Source: Certhia americana
Taxonomy: Eukaryota > Chordata > Aves > Passeriformes > Certhiidae
Length of the DNA: 64,000 nt
Reading direction: 5' to 3'
Assembly (NCBI GenBank): GCA_018697195.1
Contig: CM031858.1
Span: forward strand, 88,503,277-88,567,276
How positions within the stretch are numbered: position 1 is the stretch's first letter; every line of letters begins with the position of its first letter. Under the pieces are notes generated by a model that had not been told where the DNA came from, did not search any database, and was given only the letters and a program-made list of their open reading frames with translations. The position numbers and the translations under genes were made by a program. This document shows, piece by piece, positions 13,000-26,570 of this stretch.

Positions 13000-14560
13000 C
13001 CTTTCTCTTTCTTTCAATCTTTTAAACCTGTGCTAGAGCCTTTTTTTTCAGTCCTTTCACACAGTGCAATCATTTAATATCCTTTGATATGTTATGCCAA
13101 TTAAGTGATACGTGTGTTAACATAAATATTTAATTGTTAAAAGAGAGATCACTTTGACCTAAAGCTTTAATTGAATTAGATGCTTTTCAGATGATTGTCA
13201 AGATTAAACAGTCCATTATGAACATTTGCCACTGCAGGAGATTTCTGCTTATTGAAAGACAAAAGGGTAATTTCATCTAGTATTGCTGTAAACTGTACGA
13301 GTCCTTCATACTGATAAGGGAATTCTCCCTCTTTTAACCTTGGTATGTACTGCAGTAATGAATTTATGAATCTTTAAATTCAGTCACATCATTAAAGTGG
13401 GGATATGATATTAACACTGCCAAGTAAATTAAAAGGATGAAAATTTATCTACATAACAGCTAAAGAGATCAGAGTCAATACCAATTTGTCAGTAGTTACC
13501 ATTGCTTTAAAAAGCAAAACTAACACGATAAAAGTAGGCAGCTATGGATCTTTATTGCATACTAACTGGAGTTTTATTAATTCCAATGACAGACTTCACA
13601 AGGCAAACTGGAGTTTCAGGGAAACTAATTTTCTTTGACACTGGACTGCTGAGGCACCTAAACTATAAGTCCCACAAAACATGTTTGTGTTAATATGAAT
13701 CCAACTGTTTCATTATCAACCCAAAATATTTCTGGTATGGGGCAAAATGTTCCTGTATTGCAGTTTTGCCTAATTATGTGAACTTCTTTCACAGATCAAA
13801 ATCCTGGCTTTTTGATATGCTGTGGACTGTAGTCACGCATATATCTCACACTGAAAACACGTCACAGCAGTTTCCTTCAAAATATAGTACAGCTATGCAT
13901 AATGCATGCTAAGACTAGAGAGATGTGCAATGTGAATCAAAGTTTTAATGTCCTAGTTTTCCAGATATTATTATCTATTCACTGTGTTTTTAAAGGAGCT
14001 CTGATTAAGAATCACGTCAGCTGTGACAAGGCATAAATCCAAGCACAACTTTCAGTGAGAACCTGGAAAAAACTCTCTCTGAAGAAGTTTTAATATTAAA
14101 CTCATTATTAGGGAACCTTGTTTTGCCAGGGGTGGAGGACTGCATCAATAGAATCAATCCCACTTGCTGGCAGCATGTTGTCACCGAAGGTCATAGAGCA
14201 AATACATTTAAAGCACAATAGATTTCCTCTTTGTGTCTGACGCAGCTGTCCTTACACAAATGGTTGGTCTGTATTTGCTTCTTTGTGTTTGTTGACCAGG
14301 TCTTCAAAAGAGCAGATGCAAAATTTCAACTATCCTTGCCATCTTGGGACAGGCTCTAAAGTAACTGAGTGCCTGGCTTCATTTTAATTCTTATCTGCCC
14401 CCTTGGTCTGCAAAGCATCCAAATGTCAAAAAGGCTGTTGGAATGTAAAATGTACAGTTCAGCTTCACATCTGAGTGCAATCCTGTTACGGGACTGCACA
14501 TTCTCAGGCTAGCTGTTTTTTTCATTTACACAATATCAGACTACTGGAGTCTACTTGAAA
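13000..14560. promoter_or_regulatory. Candidate conserved non-coding (enhancer-like) block
   Basis: This block has no microsatellites, no repeat-family signature and a dense mix of words typical of developmental enhancers: repeated TAATTG, ATTAA and CATTAAT homeodomain-type cores (for example around 13100-13200), a DR1-like nuclear-receptor match at 13149-13160 (AGGTCAAAGTGA on the minus strand), and a CAGCTG E-box at 14019 and again near 14245. That is only texture and common short words. Neither conservation nor activity can be shown from one sequence. No reading frame of note is present. Confidence 0.2.
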
Positions 14561-17500
14561 TTTTATGCTAAATGCAGTTCTTACCTAGGCTTCAGGCTTG
14601 TGGACAATCCAGCCACACACTGAGTTGCTTATTGTCTAGAGTAAACATTATGAAATAGCCAACAGTGTGACTGATGCTAAGGTTATGTCTATACAAGTGA
14701 GGGAAGTCATATCCAGATTAAAATGGAAGTGAAAATCAAACACCTTAATACTTCTGCAGAAATATTGGGAAGGGTTCCCTCATGAAATTGAGAAGCTCTG
14801 CTATTTTGTTGTAGGGCAAATGCTTGCTTAAGGAGGCAGGGTTTTCTCTTGTTCCTTGGTTTGTGTCCAAGATAGTGAAGGAATAGATTTGTGGAGGTGC
14901 TTTTAGGGTGCCAGTCATGTTACAAGTCTAAAATTAATTAGGTATTTGGATAATTCTATTGTCATGATGCTTTCTTTAATAAAAACTATTTACTGAGAAG
15001 TGTATTATTGTTTGTATTTATTGAATCATAAGCAAAATTAATTTGATAATTTCTGTGTATTTATAGTTGAGGTAGTAACTAGAAAAAAAAAGCAGTGCAA
15101 AACTGCATTCTATACTTGGAATGATTGAGAACATGATTCTGTTTTATTTAAGAACTTTAGGTATCACTAAAGCAATAGGCTAGAGAGGGTGCTGTTTGCA
15201 TGAGTGCTTTGCTAGCCACTGGTAAAGAAGGTGATAAATTTGTATTGAAATATCATCTGGAAACCTAATACACATGATGAGTTCTTACGGCTTTACGGAT
15301 GTTCATTTATGCCTTTTCTAGGTGTATTTTTTTACTCTACTGGAGACAGTAAAAGGGGAAAAAGACTGATGAGAGTACAGGAACATGAGGGTAGGTATGA
15401 GGAGCAGGTTGAGAAAGTGGGAAGAAATCAGACCAGTCAGGGGAAATGCAAATATTTGCTTACAAATATGTTGGTATAAACAGGAGAGTAAGTGCTGGAA
15501 GACACTGCAATAAGAGATGCCTACAAAATAAAGGAGCAGACTGATGTAGTGAGGAGCGACAATGAAAAACAAGCACTTCTTTATTCTGTGTTTCTCATTG
15601 GTAAAGGTGGGCTTTGCAGACGTGTCTCTGTCCTTGCTGAGTGGTGTGTCTGGATCAGAGGCAGAATTGACAAGAGCAAGAGGGCCAAGGAAAACCCTTC
15701 CAGCTTCCCTTCCTCCTGCTGCCTTTGTCCATGCCTGCCCTTACAAATGGGAATAAAGCTGAAGGGCAAGGCATGTCCATCCACTCAAGGAGGTGAACCT
15801 TAACATAGCAGCAGCAGCATTGTAAGGCTGGATTTGTCAGGGAAATTGCACAATGGGAACTGAGCTCCACAAGACCAGCCTACAGCAGTCATTGAATCTA
15901 AGTGCAGACAAGACTACATGTGACAGTCTTTGAAGAAGATTCCCCCAGGCCACTAAAGATGCCATTAACTTGGACATCTCCTTTACAGATGACCTCAGCT
16001 GTTAGCAGAGATACCAGTCTTCAATGACCGTTTTCACTGGTCACAAAGACTGCTTCCCATAGCACATGAAAGGCTGCATGGACCTGCAGCAGGATTGCTT
16101 TTGATGCCTTCTGCCAATGAAAGGAGAGGCACAATGCACAGTCTAGTTTGTTTCACTTTTGCTTTCCCTTTGCATTCCTCTCCAGGATGCTGGCTCCAGG
16201 CTGAGTGAAAATGCACCTACCCAGTGAGAGCTCTGCATAGGAATGGCTCATACCCCTCTCTTATGTCCTATGTCTTATGCCCACACTGTCCTGGGGCTGT
16301 ACAAAACTTCACGAGCACACATACACTGCTTTCAGCTAAATGCAGAATCTAATGCTAACTGTTCTGCACTGTATAATCCTGAAATGTGGGGAAACGTAGT
16401 GCCTTTTGTGTTCAAAATTCAAGTTAGAACTTCAGCAGCTGAAACAAGTGACTTCTTTGAGAATGAGCTTTTGATCCTAAAGCAGTCGTACATAACCACA
16501 TAGTGGTTATGTAAAGCAAAAAGCACAACTTGGAAGAGAGACAATATTTGGTATTTGCAAACACTGTTCCTGCACATCTAGTTTGGTTCAACTTACCACA
16601 AAGAAGAGGTTTTGTGAATACAGTTTCTGCAAATAACTACAAAAACCTTCTTTGTTTGCAAGTTTGGAAGTCAGATGAAAATTCAGCCTTAAGCAAATTT
16701 CTTCATAGCTGGGTAGTAAAAGATGCCTGATAGCCTATAGATATGAAATAAAGAAGCTCAGGCAGAACACTGACCTGCACTGACAGCATGTGTGTTTTTT
16801 CTAGTTACCTCTAGTTGCTGGCCCTGTGATTCAGTATTATGTGGGTGAGATTTTTTTACTAGTACACAGGAAACACTTGAAATGGAAGATAGTGCTTACT
16901 AAAACAGATAGCATTCCCAAGGGGGAAGCAGCAAAATTACATGAGATTCATAGAATAAGGAATAACTAAAATTGCCCAATTATTTAAACTGATGTATTTT
17001 TCTATCAATATAATCTCTTGCTGAGCTTGTGAAGCATAATTTAGAGTAGGCATTTTGCCTGCAGATCACGATATAAATATTTTATATGATTTACCACACT
17101 ATTAGAATAATAGAGGTAGTGTTATTTAATCCACTCCTGGCAAAGCAGATGCTTGCCAGAAAGCATAAAGCAGTCAAGGACCTGGTTTTGTTATCTTTGA
17201 AACTGGTCGGTAGAATTATCTAAAGTTTGATTCCTCATTGTGGAAGTGGATTTGATGGTGCTTGTGTGACACAATTTAAGCTTGTATTGAAGCCTCATAA
17301 AAAAATGTGTTGTTGATGGAAATATTAACAATATGGGGATAAAAAAAGCTCCTTAAATGTAAGCAGTTAAAGCAAGAGCCATGTCTGGGATGGGAGTAGG
17401 AGTGGGAGAGATTGCATGTCTACAAAATGTTTGATTTAGGCTTAATAGAAATTGTGATCACAAAAAGTGAATTTGAATACACCTCTTTAAAAGCAGTTTC

Positions 17501-18179
17501 AGGCAAAGAAACTACAAGCCACAGCAGAGAGCATGCAAGTGCTGCTATATCTTCATAGAGGTCTCATGAAGTATGTTGCAAGTCAGCAGTGACGAAGAAG
17601 TTCAAAGATTAATAAAGTTTTCCTAAAAACACAACCTTTGGAGTGTCATTTAATGCCTTTCTTGACAGTCATTGTTTCTGTTATTTTTTACGTGCAACAC
17701 ACATTTCAGTTTTGGTATCTGATATGCCCTGACTACAGTCCTTGGGCCTGAAGTGGGTATTTGGGTGTTACAGGATTTAGTGTAAGTGGTCCAAATACTT
17801 CTCTGGCTTCCTTTTCTACAAAGTGGATGGGAGATGAGTATTGATTGCTAATCACTATAATTTTGCACACTTGAGCCAGGCTTTCGTAATCAGAATGCTA
17901 AAATCCTATGGAAAACATTTAAAGCTACGTCCTTTCCCTGTTGTGATTGTGCCTAAAGCTGATCTGGATAGGGAATGATGGAAAGATGACCATTGTTGTG
18001 TGTATTTGTATGTGATATACTATATAATTTAGCATTTCTTATGTCTGTTTATGCTTTGTTTTTTCATGCTTACTGTAGCTTTTATTGATGTGTTTGATAA
18101 CATGGCATCAGCTGCAAGGCAGAAATGTTTACTCTGTTGGGTTTTCTTTAAATTTTTCAATGTAGATTAAAAAACTTCA
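14561..18179. other. Unique non-coding sequence
   Basis: No gene is recognised. The overlapping frames on both strands at 15492-15870 (up to 103 codons) lie in a slightly GC-richer stretch and show no domain; each shadows the others. A perfect hairpin at 16489-16513 is listed separately. Confidence 0.5.
16489..16513. repeat. Perfect 11-bp inverted repeat, 3-nt loop
   Basis: TACATAACCAC at 16489-16499 is followed by ATA and then its exact reverse complement at 16503-16513. It would make a tight hairpin in DNA or RNA. It has no T-run or neighbour that would make it a terminator, and the context is eukaryotic. Confidence 0.92.
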
Positions 18180-18980
18180 TCAGCCCCTGGATGGATAGGC
18201 TTAAGCTGAAAATTTACATGTGAGCAACAAACATTATAATGCAGATGAGCCAGACAGAGAAAAGGAAATTCATAATAAGGGACTGCTCTGGCAGTATTAA
18301 TCTGCCTCATGTAGATTGTGTGATGAATCATTCCATGTCACCACAAGGATTGCTGCTGCTGCTGCTGAGCTCTGCCAGCAAGTGGGACAATAAAAAGTGT
18401 GCATGAAAGAGTGGAGGGGAGGACACACGCAAGGGAAGGGGAAAGGGACAAAAAAAAACCCAGCTATTTAAAATTGGACATGTCAAGCCTGGCCAGTAGT
18501 TCATGTTATATATAATTCAGACAATTCATTGGGTAAATCATTTCATATGCTCAATGAAATGCAATCAATTTGCTTTCATGGCCACGCATGACAAAGGTTT
18601 CACAGAACTGCAGTTGGCAAAGAGCTCTTCTAGGATAGTTAAGTCAGGGCCTTTGAGATTGCTGAGGCATCTTGTCAGAACATTGAATAATCACACAATG
18701 TCATGAGGGACTATCTAATTAAGAGTCCAATTTCTCAAGGGTCTGAGTACCTGTTACAATGTGCTGAGAACCCTTAATTCCCACTGACAAGAGGAGCGGT
18801 TTAGGGTATTCCCAGCAGGCATTTAATAGGATTGTGCCCTTACTTCATTTGGCTGGGGTAGGTCCAGGCCAGTCAGGTGAAGCAACACTAATGAAACAAG
18901 ACAAGATAATGACACATAGGGTTACATTCCAGCAGGAATATTATTACTCGTAGATGAGAAAACATACCCAGGTGTGAAGT
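18180..18980. promoter_or_regulatory. Candidate conserved non-coding block
   Basis: About 800 bp of even-complexity sequence has no repeat signature and many AT-core words (ATTAATC, TAATTAAG, CATTTAATAG, GACAATTCATTG). It includes a short (GCT)5 run at 18352-18366. The texture is like vertebrate conserved non-coding elements, but this is an impression only. The frame at 18503-18706 (67 codons) has no recognisable domain. Confidence 0.15.
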
Positions 18981-21900
18981 CCCTGTGTATTACAGGAAAA
19001 GATTTAAGGATGCATTCTTAGGGGGTAAATTTGTGCCTTTGAGAAAGATCTGTCTGTATTCATCCCGTGCAAAAAGATCTATAAAAGGCAACCCAAGCCC
19101 TTTATCACCCCAGACCATTATCCTGTGTGAACAAGTGTCAGAGTTCCCATCCACGGTTTGGTTTCCAAGAACTTCAGTGATTTAAACAACCCCATGAGGG
19201 TTTTCTGCCTGACAAAGGCAGGCAGCTTTTCATCCAATGTTTGGAAAGAAGAAAGCTTGAATAGGGGAAATATGGGTGCTGAATTTCCCTGAGCAGAATT
19301 CTTGCTGTGACCCAAGAGATGAACAAAATTTGAGGTGGACAGATAAAAACTTACTAGTAAGACTTTTCTCTCCTTCTTACATACCTGCAGTTATACAAAG
19401 AAGAATGTTAGATGCTGCCAGAAGAGAATAAACATTGAATTTTGGCTTATGATGCTCGTCTCAGAGGTGAAGGTAGAAATAGTATTCTTTTTTTGTTCCG
19501 AAGAATTGTTACAAAAAGGACTGAGTAGGGAGCATGGCATTATGTTAAGCACTTTTGGGAGAGTGAAAAGTTAAAATTAATCTTTGTGTTGTCAGGCTCT
19601 TAAGTGAGGAATGATGCATTAGACAACCTGATTTGATTTGATTTGTTGGAAACCAGAGCTGCAGTGCTGTTTTTTGAACAGAATTACAGGCTTCATTTAA
19701 AGAGAGAGGCAAAGCATGCACATCATTCTCAAGTAGATCAGCATAAGCATTTTCTATATCATGAGTAATATTTACTGGAAGAAATCAAATTACTGTTACA
19801 CAGACCATCTGTTTTCTTTGCATGCAATCATGTAAGTGTTTTAGGACAAGCCATCCTTTATAATCAGTTGTAAATCTCTTATGGCAAGGGACTGTTTTCT
19901 CTAATAAAATTTATTTTTATGAAAAATGTAAGAGTTTTAAATACTGGTTTCTCCTGCATAAATATAGTGTACATATGGTTCATAACATAAAGAGTAGGGA
20001 TGTACAGCGTTAGTTATTATCTGTCAAGAACTTAATTTTAGGGCTTTTTGCAGAGCACTTTTTTGATATTTGTTGGATCTGCAACTCATTGGTGTTCAAC
20101 TATTATAGCAAATAACATAATGAGTAATACTGTCCATTTATAGCCGAAGAAGTTGATTACTATCTACATTTAGTAAATGGAGTATAATAGGGTTTCTATT
20201 TTGTAGCAAACTGCTGTGATAAAAGGGATTAATGTGGAAGATGATTGTCCATTTTCTAAATTCTTACCCTTGGAAATACTGAAGAAAACAAGGCATGGCT
20301 TATTAAGAAATGAGCTTGTGGAATGACATAATGACATTAAAGAAACTTGAATTTATGGTCCAAGAAGGAGTCAATGATAGAGTGTGATATTTACTTCATG
20401 TCTAACAGTAGCTCGTTCACAGACGTAATGGTCCCATTCATTTTAGTGGGTGCTGAATTGAGCCTACTATTTTATTTTTTTATCTCTGTCAGCTGTCAGC
20501 TTCCCTGATTCATGTATTGTCTTTGGCTACAACAGAGGTTGCTCTTGAATTCAGAGGAAGCTGAAGGTCTGCCTCTTTAGCAAAGGCTCCTCGGATTTCA
20601 AAAGCAGCTGTGTGATTGCTCTGCCAGAATTTGGTCTCTATTGCATCAAATGACCCTGAAATAAAAGAAAGAAACAAGAACTGTAAGTAACGCAATTGGA
20701 AATTCCCTGAGCAGGTTGGCTGTCCTTCTCAATGAGGTTGGCAAGCCTGAATTTCATTTGTTTAGACACTTTCAAATCAATGCTATTTTGTCTGAATAAT
20801 TAAGCTGCTTACTCAGGCTTGAAAAGTGTATGGTGCTAAATTCTTGCGCTTTTTTGGGTAAACATGAAGAGGCAAAGAGGGAGAAACAGATGGACCATGC
20901 ATCTGCAAAAATTATGGTGCCTACAGTCTGGTGCCATCCCATGGTACAGTGGAGTTTTCTGCTCAGGGAAATATCAGGTGAAATGAAAGGCCCCTATAAG
21001 TCCCCTTGTGAAGGTTGCACTCAAAATCTCCATGTCCTGTGTATTGCCACTTACTTTCACTGAAAGGAAAAAAGCAGAACAAGGTGAATGGCTTACAAAA
21101 TCATACGATGGAGAGTGAAAGATAAAATAAAACTGTAATTAGTAGTGGTCTAATAGTTTTACCTGTTTATTTTTTGTTATTCAAATTCAGTATTCTTTCT
21201 TTGAGAAAACTATTAAAGATGAGATAAATTTTTACTTTTTATTCCCTTTGTTTTTTCTTCTTTTGTTCACCCTTCTTTCATTCAGAGGAAAGAAACTGGA
21301 GGCAAATTAAATTATGTCATTGAATCCTAGCAATTTGTTTGTTAGAATAGACTTCTGAGGGTATCAATAGTGTCCTAGTCCAAGCAAGGAAAAATTAAAT
21401 AACATCACTTGCAGTCTTGTTTTACTGAATTTGGAATACCTACAAGGATGGAGATTTGCCAGCCTCTCCCAACAGCCTATTTCTCAGACTTCCTCTTGTT
21501 CCCCTAGAAGCTCATCTGGTTGTTTCTCATGTTCCTCACAATTTTCAAATCCTGGTGCAGTCTGGCTTCCCCAGTTTCATCCAAGCAGTCCAGATCAAGG
21601 AAGTTCTGCATTGCTCCCAAGTAGCCCTCCCAACCTCTACATCCTCTGCTGTCCATCTGCTGAGCCTGCATGACTTCCCACATGGCAACCTGGGAGGTCC
21701 CAATGCACTGGGGGAGATGTTTTCAGCAAGCAGCTTCCTTTTCTGGGCCCCTTTTGCTGTCTTTGCTTTCAGGAGCACGTTTCAATTGGAGCTGTCAAAA
21801 TAGTTGACGCAAATATTTGGTTTATATTTTTCATGTCGTTCTTCCATCTTCACACTCTCAAATCTTTTTCAGCAAGATATGTAGGGTAAGGTAAAATATA

Positions 21901-24900
21901 TCAAAACAAATCCCACAAGGAATTTTTTAGCAGGACTTTTTATTTGTCTGTGAGTAAAATTATTGCAGCATCTTGATTTTTTTTAATCTTGGTTTTTTTT
22001 TGTTGGGGTTTTTTGCCCAGAACGTTGGAGCAGTCACCATGTGAGTTCTTTAGTAGCTTCAGTAAACAGTAAATGCTAACACTACTGCTTCCAAATTATA
22101 ACATTTTTTTAATCAAGAAACAATTCAGCAAATTTACTTAATTTGCTTAGTATTAAAGACAGTGGTAAACAATGAATTACTGTTGTCATAGCTACACTGT
22201 ATTTTGATACAGTAGGTTTGTTCATTGAAATCATAAAATAATTTTCTCTATAGCAAGTATGATACATATCTTAAATTACAATGAATTATTTATTGTAATG
22301 AATATCTTAAAATATAAATACAGAACTCCTGACTCCTTTTAAAGTGCAGTAAGTAGAGAATAGTGCTGTTTATTTTAGGAATTTCCTGTGTCTGCAGTGC
22401 TGATTACGCTGAAGTGGGAATCAATGACAATGTGCCATATAGGAGACTTTATTTATAGTAACTTTATAACTGATCTAAAGTGAGATAATAGATTTTGATA
22501 CCCATGACCTTTAATAGAAAACTCTCTGAAGGGAAGTTTCCAATTTTACCTCCAAAGTAACCCCTAGTGAAAGTCCTTTGTATTTTAGACTGTATGAGGC
22601 AATTAAAATGATGACCTATTCTTGGTTCCTTTCTTCCTCAGTTACTTCTGTATCTTGGCTATTCAGTTGACAAAACAGAAAAATTATTCAGGGGAGCTCT
22701 GCAAAGCTAGACATTTACCTATTTCGGCTTTTTATAATGTTCTTAAGTGCAACATGTTTGGGGTTTGCATTTTTGCTTTTCTCTCCTTGACCTATTGCGG
22801 TCCAGTGATTGTATGATCTGCACGTGTGTTCCAAAGTCTCCTCTTCCACCTCTTTACCAGATGTATTTTTGAAGGAAATGGAGCAGAAAAGTGACATAGA
22901 TGATTATCATGCTTGGCTTTGAACTGGTGTCCCTCAGCTCACTTGGTGGTATAGAAAAGAAAAGAGAGAAACAGAAATGCTTGGTCACAATTTGAAATAT
23001 ATTTAGGTCTGAGCAGTTCATCCTTAAAGAGGAAAAGTCTATAGGTATCCAAAAAAAAAAGCCATAACACCAGTGAATAATCTTCATTCTTGACATTCTG
23101 GAGTGGAAAACAGTAGAAAAAATAGCTTAAAGAAGGTACAGGGAAGAGAATGTGTGTAGAATATTGAGATTGAATTAATATTTCAGAATAGATCATTGTA
23201 GTATCTGAACAGTGGGATATAAACTAAAAGTAAATGCATCAAACTAAATGTATCTATTTGAAATGTGATCTGTTAACTGATAAAATTAATTAAACCACTG
23301 AAAACTCTCCTCACACATATTATTTCTCTACAACTAAATAGGGCAGCATAAATGGCTGGCCCTTACTGAACACTAATTCCCCCAGGCTGCTTATTTTTAA
23401 ATCAGCTCATGGGGTTTTTATTCTTCAGTAGGGGCTACTATTGAAGGCAGGAGGTAAGAACTTCCTGAATTACAGTATGATTGGAAATTATTGTTCCAGT
23501 GCCTTCATATGCCTCATTTGGTCTCTTTATCCTCTCTGTCACAGGTAACTATCTTATACAAGAAAAGCAAATTCACTTGGCTGTCCCATATCTCTAAGGA
23601 ACCTGATGCATGAGTGGACTAGAGAAGAGAAAGAGAGAAAAACTCCAAAGACCTACAGATCACCTGGCTTGCAGGGTCAGTAAATGTCCTGTCATCTCAG
23701 TCACGTGTCGTTAGGTACACAATGAGTGAGCCTGCTTTAAGCATTACCTCAGGAATTATTTACCCAGTAATTACTGAGAAAAAGAAGATCAAAATGTGTC
23801 ATGTTTCCAGGACTCTTAACACTGCTGCCTCACGTGCATCCAGAAGCACTAAGCCAAACACTTATATTTTCAGTTTAAACATTGAATGTGGATTTAATAG
23901 AAAGTGAATTCTGTATAGGGAGGAAGGGGTTATTGCATGCTGTACTATTAAAGTCATTTTCAAATGTGGTAGGTGAAAAAAAATATCTATTACTGAATCA
24001 GTCCAAAGTCCTCATGATTCAAAAAGAGATCCAAAAGAGGAAAGAAAGGAAGAAAACTCTTTTTCACAGTGCTGACTGTATATTCCTATGGATGTGAGCC
24101 TGTGTTCCCTGCTTATCCTAAGCAACTTTTTCTTGTTTACAAAATACCTAGCTGAGAAGCAAATATGCAGTGGCCTTATGTAATAGTAAGAACCTTATTA
24201 AATGATGCCCTTTTCTTTCTGGCTTTGCCTGTTCCAAAAGGTGGTAGAAGACAGTAGCAGGTTCTGGAGTACTTCCTCCAGTTCACAGCAGTGAGTCAGG
24301 AGTTCTGTCAAGTACCAAGCCAATTTAAGGGAATCAAGAGCCACATGTACAGAGGATGACTTATTTTTCACAAGGACAACTAAATAGACAAACATGGAAG
24401 AAAATATGACCCAAAGATTTCCTCAGAGTTCTCTGTCTGGTGGTTTGTCTCCCTACAAAAGACATAATAAAAATGTTGCCCTCCTCCACTGGAGTGGCTG
24501 ATTTTTCCCCACTGTATTTGGTCCTACAAATTTCTGCACCCTATATACTCGGTCCCCCCTGCTGGGGGGAGCCAGCAAACCCATCTTCCCTGCAGCCCAG
24601 GCCCAGTCTAAATTTGGTTTTAGAAAGGAAGAAAGCAGCTGAATTACAGTCTTGGCTGTGTAAAAATCCACCCTGTTTAGGAACCATAATACAACTTACC
24701 AAAGCCTACAACATAATAAAACAAAATAAAAGACGCACCAGGGTTTTACCTTCAACTTCAACTTCAACTGCTCTTCTTCAACTTACAGGGGAAGCAAAAC
24801 CTAGCAATACAACAGCGCCTTTACAATTCATATTAGGTAAATTGTTGATTAGGCTGTTCTTAGCGTACAAGCAATATTCTGGCTTTGTTGAAATTCTGCA

Positions 24901-25799
24901 CTTTCTGATTCTACATTCTTTGAGGGCATCTGTCTAAATGAAAAATTGTCTGGACTTTACCTTATGTTACAATTAGAAGAAGAAGAAGAATTTTGAAATT
25001 TTTACTTTTTGTTGTCTTTTGGGTTACTTTGTGTGCTGGGAGATGACTTTGGTGCACAGAATTTTTTACAGAAATCAGGTAATTCCCTTGGCTACTCTTA
25101 ATCCAACAGCAACAATCAGCTCTGATCTCTGTTTCTGGACCTTGAAATCCATAGGAAAAGTTGTTCAGATGCTGATGAGAGACTTTTCTGCTCTAGCAGC
25201 TGTTTCTTGCCTCCTTGTGGAAAAGGCAGCGGAGTAGATACAGCCTAGGGGCACAGGTTTGTCAGTACTTCACAAATAACAGTGTCTTCTTCAACAATGT
25301 TATTACACACTTGTTTTAATACCGTATCTTACTTTCTTAGCCATGACTTATTTGTCCTTCACTGTTTTACTTTATTTTATATAGTATCTGTGCAGTGGAG
25401 ATGGGCTTGATGTGTTTTGACACAGTGATGTCACTAAATGAGAGGGCCAGTGTGACTGAGAGCAATTAAAGGTGTTCAGTAAGATGTCAACATAACTGAA
25501 GATTAAAGTTAATTTTTTTTTTTTTTATTCTTTAAACTATTTTTATGTGTATTGCTTTGGCAGTCCACACATATAAGAAAATGAACCTCAAATTCAGATT
25601 TTGTTGAAGTTCCATGAACATTACTTTAAGAAAATAAGATGTTGGCAAATGATTGAATGTGTAGTTAGAGGTTTCACATTTAATCTTGTCACTGTAGTGA
25701 TTTATGTTTTATTATTTTGTCTAAGTAATGCACTTCTTTTTTCCAGTGTTTTTTCTTTCCTTCATTCTTGTTAGTGTCTGTTGTTACAGTAAGGAAATT
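18981..25799. other. Unique non-coding sequence with simple repeats
   Basis: Nearly 7 kb without a recognised gene. The longest frame of the whole window, plus 24440-24937 (165 codons), has no domain, low-complexity serine/threonine runs and no splice or start support. The 115-codon frame at 21456-21803 lies in a pyrimidine-rich stretch. Small features: a (TTCAAC)3 run at 24751-24768, a GAA run at 24975-24990, a C6/G6 hairpin at 24553-24570 and T14 at 25513-25526. Confidence 0.5.
24553..24570. repeat. C6/G6 hairpin
   Basis: TCCCCCC at 24553-24559, then the loop TGCT, then GGGGGGA at 24564-24570: a perfect 7-bp stem with a 4-nt loop in an otherwise AT-rich region. Confidence 0.9.
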
Positions 25800-26570
25800 T
25801 GTCACAAGGACAATACTTTTGTTCTCAGCTGCAAGATACAGAGGAGAGTTTAATCGAAGCATAGAAGATGCAATACACTACCCACTGCAGTTGGTGGGAG
25901 AATTGTGGCATGCTTACATGGTTGGGCCAGTAATGCTTTAGTTGTGAGAACAAAGGGCAGGATGTAGCCTCTGTGCTTCTCTGCTGTCATATTTAGGGCT
26001 GAAACAGGTGTCTTCAGTAGCCAGTCCCAGGAAGGCTCAATAAAGACATGGAGCTGGGACACACAATCTCTCTCTGTGGTGCATGCCGGAATTGGGTGGA
26101 AACCTGCAAACGCAGCAGAAACAGCCTTGAAATAGCCTGTAGCAAAGGCTGACCAGAGTTCAGTGCCTACAAGCTGTGGAGTCCGGGCCCTTCTCCAGAG
26201 GTAGGTCCACATAGCAGGACTTTTTTTAAAAGGAATCATCAGGATTTTTGGTCACCAGAGCTGCCCAGTGCCTTGTTGCTTGTGTGAAACTAAAAGCTCT
26301 TCCCTCCCTTTCCAAGTTGCCCAGCCACTGGGCTGAGCTCTCCTCTCTCTCCTTTCTTCCAGCTGCATGAAATTTGCAGCTTCGTTCTGGCAGGGCAGTA
26401 GTATGTCTAGTGATACAGTCCCTTTTTCCCAAACCAGCTTGTAGTTCTGCTGGAAAGGTGGTGTCCACACTGCCTGAAGGTGGGAAGAGCCTGGCAATGG
26501 GATCCCTCCCACTTGAGTGTTCCAAGTGTAGTATAGGATACTATTTCTTCCAGCTGCAACACAGAAAATA
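25800..26570 (-). mobile_element. Possible unclassified LTR or transcribed unit, antisense
   Basis: This stretch is richer in G+C than its surroundings and has sharp edges in composition. On the minus strand it carries long overlapping frames (25850-26239, 129 codons; 26226-26525, 99 codons) with no recognised domain. Near its minus-strand end is an ATTAAA at about 25850-25855, some 50 bp before a terminal GTGACA. An LTR has this arrangement (poly-A signal, short U5, CA end). I do not recognise a family, and I see no clear target-site duplication. It could instead be a lncRNA exon or plain GC-rich unique DNA. Confidence 0.25.

Noticed and set aside
21456..21803. 115-codon plus-strand frame
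   Set aside because: Lies in pyrimidine-rich sequence with overlapping frames on both strands; no domain.
24440..24937. Longest open frame, 165 codons, plus strand
   Set aside because: No recognisable domain, low-complexity Ser/Thr and Gln runs, no splice-site or codon support; a frame of this length is expected by chance in 64 kb.
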